From Aedoeadaptatus ivorii (GTDB lineage Bacteria > Bacillota > Clostridia > Tissierellales > Peptoniphilaceae): DNA of 64,000 nucleotides. The DNA lies in contig NZ_LR134523.1 in assembly GCF_900638585.1 (NCBI RefSeq), positions 248,001 to 312,000 on the forward strand, given 5' to 3'. Of the stretch, positions 60,454-64,000 are shown one piece after another. The position numbers and the translations under genes were made by a program. Numbering within the stretch: position 1 is the first letter of the stretch; the number at the start of each line of letters is the position of its first letter. A model generated the notes under the pieces. It had not been told where the DNA came from. It worked only from the letters and a program-made list of their open reading frames with translations, and ran no database searches.

Positions 60454-60645
60454 ATGGGAAAGAGATTAACCAGAAGCACGACAGACAGAGTATTTGCAGG
60501 GGTTTGCGGTGGCATTGCCGAGTACTTCGGCATCGACTCGAATTTAGTACGGATTTTGTGGGTGTTGTTCGCCTTGGGCGGCGGCAGCGGGCTATTGGTC
60601 TACATTCTCTGCGCGGTGTTGATCCCCGAAGAGCCTAGCTGGTAG
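60454..60645 (+). CDS. PspC domain protein
   Basis: A 63-residue membrane protein consisting of a single PspC domain: RSTTDRVFAGVCGGIAEYFG, then DSNLVRILWVLFAL and the membrane segment GLLVYILCAVLIPEE. PspC domains take part in envelope stress responses; stand-alone short forms are common in Firmicutes. GGGAGG lies just upstream, and TATAAT (60437-60442) is close to the ATG. It overlaps the convergent downstream gene by 11 bp. Confidence 0.92.
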   Translation: MGKRLTRSTTDRVFAGVCGGIAEYFGIDSNLVRILWVLFALGGGSGLLVYILCAVLIPEEPSW

Positions 60646-61864
60646 GAAACAGGTTGGCGAGCGCTTCGCGGACGTCTCGGTTTTCGGGGTCGTTTGCGAG
60701 GAGGGCGCGCAGTTTTTGTTCCGCGGCCACTTCGTCGCCTTGGGCGGCGTCGGTCTCCGCTTCCCGCACGATGCGCCGGGTGATGGTCTGCATCATCGCC
60801 TCGGCGTTTAGGTAGTTTTGGTGATCGGCGGGTTCGACCTTCATATAATACGCATACGCGGGAATCCAATCACCGGCTCGACTCAGTTCGAGCCCTTTTT
60901 TATAATTCGCCTCGGAGGTCTTGAGGCTCGCCAGCTCCTCGTGTTTGAGCGCCATATCCACATTGTCGACGGTGGGGGGCAGGGTGGCGTAAATGCTCTC
61001 CGCCTCCTCGTAGCGCCCCATGGCAATTAAGTCCTGGGCGCGCTTGTAGTTGCGACTGATGTGGATTTTGTGGTAGATGCGGAAGGAAAAAAAGCTGAAA
61101 AATACGATGCCCAGAGCGATGGCGAGAAAGACTAAAATCCGCCGTCGCTTGGGAACGGGTTTTTCGTCGGCTAAAAGACCGCGCTCGGTGTCGATTTCTG
61201 TCAAAGGGCGTATGGGCATGGTGTGCAGGGTTTCGCTCGCCCGCTGTGCCAGGTCGCGGTCCCGGGAGATATACATTTTATAGAGCTTTTTGTTCACCTG
61301 CCGCTCTGTCATGGCGGAGAGGATAAAGTCTCGGGAGCGGTGGCAGAACCGGCAGTTTTCGTCGTCCTCTCCGTTGGTAAAGCCGCAGATACAGCGCCAA
61401 TAGGGGTTGTAGCGGCCGCCGTAGGTATAGAAGTCGGGGCCGAAGAGCTTTTGCAGCTTTTCCATCTTTTCGGTGGGGATAATGGGCACGGTCTGGTAGT
61501 GTTCGTCCTTGCCGTCGTAGTATTTTCTCGTGGCGTCGTCGAAGTGGACTTCGGCGATGCGGATGCGCACGCCCCGCGCGGTGTGATGGCGCTCGTCGAG
61601 GATCCAGTTGGGCAGATAGGAGAGGGTCTTGGGCGGAATTTTGAGATCCGGGTAGTCGTGGCGGAAGACCGTCTCGTCGAAAATGAGTTTGTCGAAGGCG
61701 TTGATAAACATAACTTCGAGCTTGATCGCCTCGATCGTCTTGGACGTATTGTTGATGACGTCGACGACGAGGGCAAATCCCGTGTCCGCCTGGGCGAGAT
61801 AGGCGTTGGTGACCTGGACTTCGTTGTGGGCGCGCAGGCGCACTTTGGTCGATATGGTTCGCAT
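60635..61864 (-). CDS. Zinc-ribbon membrane protein with TPR-like tail
   Basis: A 409-residue protein. The N-terminal 150 residues form a beta-rich domain that I cannot name (VQVTNAYLAQADTGFALVV, VMFINAFDKLIFDETVF). A four-Cys zinc ribbon follows (CICGFTNGEDDENCRFC, about 165-181). A cytoplasmic helix with RDRDLAQRASETL, a single membrane segment (about 253-275, ILVFLAIALGIVFFSFFSF) and a C-terminal region with TPR-like helices (about 280-409) complete it. Orientation is probably zinc ribbon inside. ATG 61864 has AAGGAGGTTAGC upstream; the longer frame to 61909 lacks one. A minus-strand TATAAT lies at 61882-61887. Function unknown. Confidence 0.8.
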   Translation of the reverse strand: MRTISTKVRLRAHNEVQVTNAYLAQADTGFALVVDVINNTSKTIEAIKLEVMFINAFDKLIFDETVFRHDYPDLKIPPKTLSYLPNWILDERHHTARGVRIRIAEVHFDDATRKYYDGKDEHYQTVPIIPTEKMEKLQKLFGPDFYTYGGRYNPYWRCICGFTNGEDDENCRFCHRSRDFILSAMTERQVNKKLYKMYISRDRDLAQRASETLHTMPIRPLTEIDTERGLLADEKPVPKRRRILVFLAIALGIVFFSFFSFRIYHKIHISRNYKRAQDLIAMGRYEEAESIYATLPPTVDNVDMALKHEELASLKTSEANYKKGLELSRAGDWIPAYAYYMKVEPADHQNYLNAEAMMQTITRRIVREAETDAAQGDEVAAEQKLRALLANDPENRDVREALANLFPTS

Positions 61865-61940
61865 GCTAACCTCCTTATGGCTATTATAGAAAAGGGCGAC
61901 GGCGGGCACAAGTCGCCGCAGAAAGAAAGGAACGAGAAAT

Positions 61941-62723
61941 ATGTATCAGTATAAAGCCGCCGGCGGGGAGATCTTTGCCTATCGTCGGCGGGGGACGGGA
62001 AGGGCGATTCTTCTGCTCCACGGAAACCGCGCCTCGTCGGGTGCCATGGAACCGCTCGCCGCGCCGCTTTCGGCATATGGGGCGGTCTATGTGCCTGATA
62101 TGCCTGGCTTCGGCGAAAGTACCTACAATCACCGCCTGCGCCGCGTGGAGGACTACGGGGCGATGATGGCGGAATTTCTCGCGGCAAAAGAACTGGAGGA
62201 TGTCGTGGTGGTAGGCTGGTCCTTCGGCGGCGCCGTGGCGATGGAACTCGCCAAACAAAGCGAACGCGTAAGCGCTCTGGTGCTCCTTTCCGCCGTCGGC
62301 GTGGGCGGGGTGACCCTACCGGGACTTCGGGGCGAGGCGCAGAAGTATGCCCATCTGCCGCGGCAAGAGGCGAAGCGGATGCGAATCGAGGAGATGCTCG
62401 GCACCTATCTCTTTCACGGCGAGCTCCCCCGGGCGTATCTCCACTTGTTGGAAGAGGCGCTGAAGCAAAAAAACCCGCTGGACATCTACCGGGCGCTTCG
62501 GCGCTATCGATGCACGGCGCCGCGGGATCTGCCGGCACTCATCATCCACGGCAAGGGCGATCGGGTGATTCCCGTATCGGACGCCATGGCCACGGCGGCG
62601 GCCTATCCCCGCAGCGAGTTGCTCTTGTTGGAAGGGGGGCATTTTCTGCTCTACAACCAGCGCGATGCGGTGCTTCGCGCCATCGTGGATTTTCTCGCCG
62701 CGCACCCGAAAAAAGCACCGTAA
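61941..62723 (+). CDS. Alpha/beta hydrolase
   Basis: A 260-residue hydrolase. AILLLHGNRASSGAM (oxyanion region, about 22-36), MPGFGES, the nucleophile elbow VVGWSFGGAVA (Ser about residue 94), Asp in IIHGKGDRVIP and His in LLEGGHFLLY make a complete triad. It is of the general haloperoxidase/esterase-like type; the substrate is not predictable. AGAAAGGAACGAGAAAT precedes the ATG. It is divergent from the zinc-ribbon gene and convergent with the VanZ gene 18 bp downstream, with no clear terminator between. Confidence 0.88.
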   Translation: MYQYKAAGGEIFAYRRRGTGRAILLLHGNRASSGAMEPLAAPLSAYGAVYVPDMPGFGESTYNHRLRRVEDYGAMMAEFLAAKELEDVVVVGWSFGGAVAMELAKQSERVSALVLLSAVGVGGVTLPGLRGEAQKYAHLPRQEAKRMRIEEMLGTYLFHGELPRAYLHLLEEALKQKNPLDIYRALRRYRCTAPRDLPALIIHGKGDRVIPVSDAMATAAAYPRSELLLLEGGHFLLYNQRDAVLRAIVDFLAAHPKKAP

Positions 62724-62741
62724 GCCGAAGTGGCCCCGGTG

Positions 62742-63305
62742 CTATCGATTGTATATGCGGGGATCGAATCGGCGCTGGGCCTTGGCGATGCCGTAGCCGA
62801 TCAGAATGCCGCACATATTCAAGATCCAGTCGTCGATGTCGGCGCTTCGGCCCACGAAGTACTGCAGGGTTTCGATCGCCAAAAACGCCGCTCCATAGAG
62901 AGAAAGGCAGGATAGGAGGCCGCGGAATCGCCGAAACAGAATGGGCGTGGCAAAGCCCAAGGGGATGGCGATCAGGACATTGCCCCATACATTCAAAAAG
63001 AAACCCTGAAAGCTCGCGTAGTCGCGAAAGGAGCGCATGGTGGCAAAGGGCACCAGATTGATGCGCCAATCCTCTGTCGCGGTGTCGATGCCCAAAGTGA
63101 CGCCGCCGTTTTCGAGATTGGTATTGGCGATCAAGAGAAAAAACAGAATCCATAGGCAATAGGTGGAAAAGGCCAAGAGCAATCGCTCCCGCTTGCGATT
63201 GCTCTTTTTTTTGTATTTGCCGAAACACTGGGCGCGTAGAAAGGAAAAGGACAAGAAGGATACGAGCACAATGATCGGCGTCATTTTACAGATGTATCGG
63301 ATCAA
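62742..63305 (-). CDS. VanZ family membrane protein
   Basis: A 187-residue membrane protein with about four to five hydrophobic segments. INLVPFATMRSF, FFLNVWGNVLIAIPLGF and AIETLQYFVGRSADIDDWILN are the VanZ family marks; the last includes the conserved Glu, Arg and Asp pair. VanZ itself gives low teicoplanin resistance, but most members have unknown roles. I prefer TTG 63305, which overlaps the HAD stop (TTGA) like other couplings in this genome. ATG 63284 (MTPIIVLVSF) is the alternative; it lacks a ribosome site. Confidence 0.82.
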   Translation of the reverse strand: MIRYICKMTPIIVLVSFLSFSFLRAQCFGKYKKKSNRKRERLLLAFSTYCLWILFFLLIANTNLENGGVTLGIDTATEDWRINLVPFATMRSFRDYASFQGFFLNVWGNVLIAIPLGFATPILFRRFRGLLSCLSLYGAAFLAIETLQYFVGRSADIDDWILNMCGILIGYGIAKAQRRFDPRIYNR

Positions 63306-63949
63306 ACAAACCGCCCCGGATCCAAATTTTCGAGGTCTTTGACGGTCTCGTCGGAATGGGCCAAGACATCGTCCCAATGGGGTTGGTTGTGTTCGTCCCA
63401 TACGCCTACGGTATAAAAGCCCGCCTCTTTCGCCGAACGCAGCGCATAGGGAGCGTCGTCGAAAAAGACGATGTCCTCGGGCGCGACCTCGAGCCGTTCG
63501 GCCAAGGTGTCGAAATAGCGGCGGTCGCTTTTTTGGAGCCCCACGGAATCGCAGGTCTGAATAAAGGCGAAGTACTTTTTCAAATCGAAGCGGGTGAGCG
63601 CCGGGGCGAGAAGCGCTTCGTTGGTCGCCGTGGCGAGAACGGTGGGAACGAGGCGCGCCGACTTTTCGACCAGCGCCGCCGCACCGGGCTTTAAGAGCAG
63701 CGTCTCGCTATAGCCCAAGTAGAGGATGGAACTCATCTCTTCGTAGATGGCGGGCACGGCGTCTTCGAACTGGAAGTATTCCTTAAAGAACTTCGACGAT
63801 TGCGATAGGCTCATGGTCGAGATGGTCTGATCGATCTCGTCGGTATAGGTAAGCCCCCGGGATTCGATGAAGTTGCGGCCCAAGTGGCGCCACAGACCCA
63901 TGGAATCGATCAGGGTGCCGTCGAAATCGAAAGCGATGGCTTTTTTCAT
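63302..63949 (-). CDS. HAD superfamily hydrolase
   Basis: A 215-residue HAD phosphatase of the beta-phosphoglucomutase/phosphoglycolate phosphatase-like subgroup. Motif I is FDFDGTLIDSMGLW (residues 8-21), motif II TVLATATN (about 107), motif III Lys in GLQKSDRRYF and motif IV VFFDDAPYALRSA. A helical cap lies between motifs I and II. The substrate is unknown. AAGGAG precedes the ATG, 12 bp after the stop of the truncated upstream gene. It overlaps the VanZ gene by 4 bp. Confidence 0.9.
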   Translation of the reverse strand: MKKAIAFDFDGTLIDSMGLWRHLGRNFIESRGLTYTDEIDQTISTMSLSQSSKFFKEYFQFEDAVPAIYEEMSSILYLGYSETLLLKPGAAALVEKSARLVPTVLATATNEALLAPALTRFDLKKYFAFIQTCDSVGLQKSDRRYFDTLAERLEVAPEDIVFFDDAPYALRSAKEAGFYTVGVWDEHNQPHWDDVLAHSDETVKDLENLDPGRFV

Positions 63950-63961
63950 AGCGGACTCCTT

Positions 63962-64000
63962 CTAACTGCGGCAGATGGCTTCGAGCGCCATCAGCATATT
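63962..64000 (-). CDS. 3' end of an unidentified gene (cut by the window edge)
   Basis: An open frame enters from the right edge and ends MLMALEAICRS then TAG (63962-63964). The HAD gene starts 12 bp later with AAGGAG just after this stop, which suggests the two are co-transcribed. Too little is present to name it. Confidence 0.5.
   Translation of the reverse strand, partial: NMLMALEAICRS

Overview
The window looks like the chromosome of a Gram-positive, low-to-mid GC (about 55 %) anaerobic Firmicute, most likely a Tissierellia/Peptoniphilaceae-type anaerobic coccus or a near relative (moderate confidence, from gene content only). Supporting signs are S-layer-homology proteins, a class B sortase with a wall-anchored adhesin, lipoproteins in place of periplasmic proteins, T-box, M-box and cobalamin RNA leaders, a PanG-type ketopantoate reductase, and strong AGGAGG ribosome sites. 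No rRNA, tRNA, transposase, phage or CRISPR locus was found.

Layout. 1-0.9 kb: interspersed repeats. 1-9.4 kb: GntR-controlled ABC exporter, CNNM/CorC-type protein, M18 aminopeptidase, YkvI transporter, lipase-like hydrolase, thiamine-binding protein, Mrp ATPase. 9.5-12.4 kb: pyrF-pyrE, YkvA and an SLH surface protein. 12.4-13.4 kb: repeats. 13.5-15.4 kb: ferredoxin-type aldo/keto reductase and a lipoprotein. 15.5-20.3 kb: cca-glmM-degV, then a solitary tuf. 20.4-20.8 kb: repeats. 20.9-22.9 kb: radical SAM protein and TetR regulator. 23-25.4 kb: T-box-controlled metY-metA. 25.5-26.6 kb: M-box-controlled short MgtE. 26.7-30.2 kb: serC-serA-DUF1015. 30.3-31.2 kb: repeats. 31.2-37.4 kb: surface functions (SLH-CAP protein, MFS transporter, sortase B and its frameshifted substrate). 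37.7-41.4 kb: cobalamin-riboswitch btuFC, an inverted DJ-1 gene, then btuD. 41.4-42.9 kb: FAD reductase. 43-44.3 kb: the largest repeat array. 44.4-45.9 kb: rhodanese lipoprotein and small membrane protein. 46-51.2 kb: a peptide and proline scavenging operon. 51.3-55.2 kb: YjbQ and pstSCAB. 55.3-56.5 kb: an AT-rich insert with two orphan genes. 56.6-59.3 kb: panG-panB-panC. 59.3-64 kb: PPK2 with a 51-residue companion, PspC, a zinc-ribbon/TPR membrane protein, hydrolase, VanZ and HAD genes.

Two themes stand out. First, nutrient uptake and biosynthesis are controlled by RNA sensors: Met-tRNA, Mg2+ and B12. Second, five intergenic loci carry one family of 200-285 bp units bounded by inverted TTGTCATCYTGAGC-type ends with interchangeable hairpin arms, which look like amplified miniature inverted-repeat elements. 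The surface adhesin gene next to sortase B carries two apparent one-base deletions, one near its start and one inside its cell-wall sorting signal; restoring one base at each gives a complete 863-residue product.
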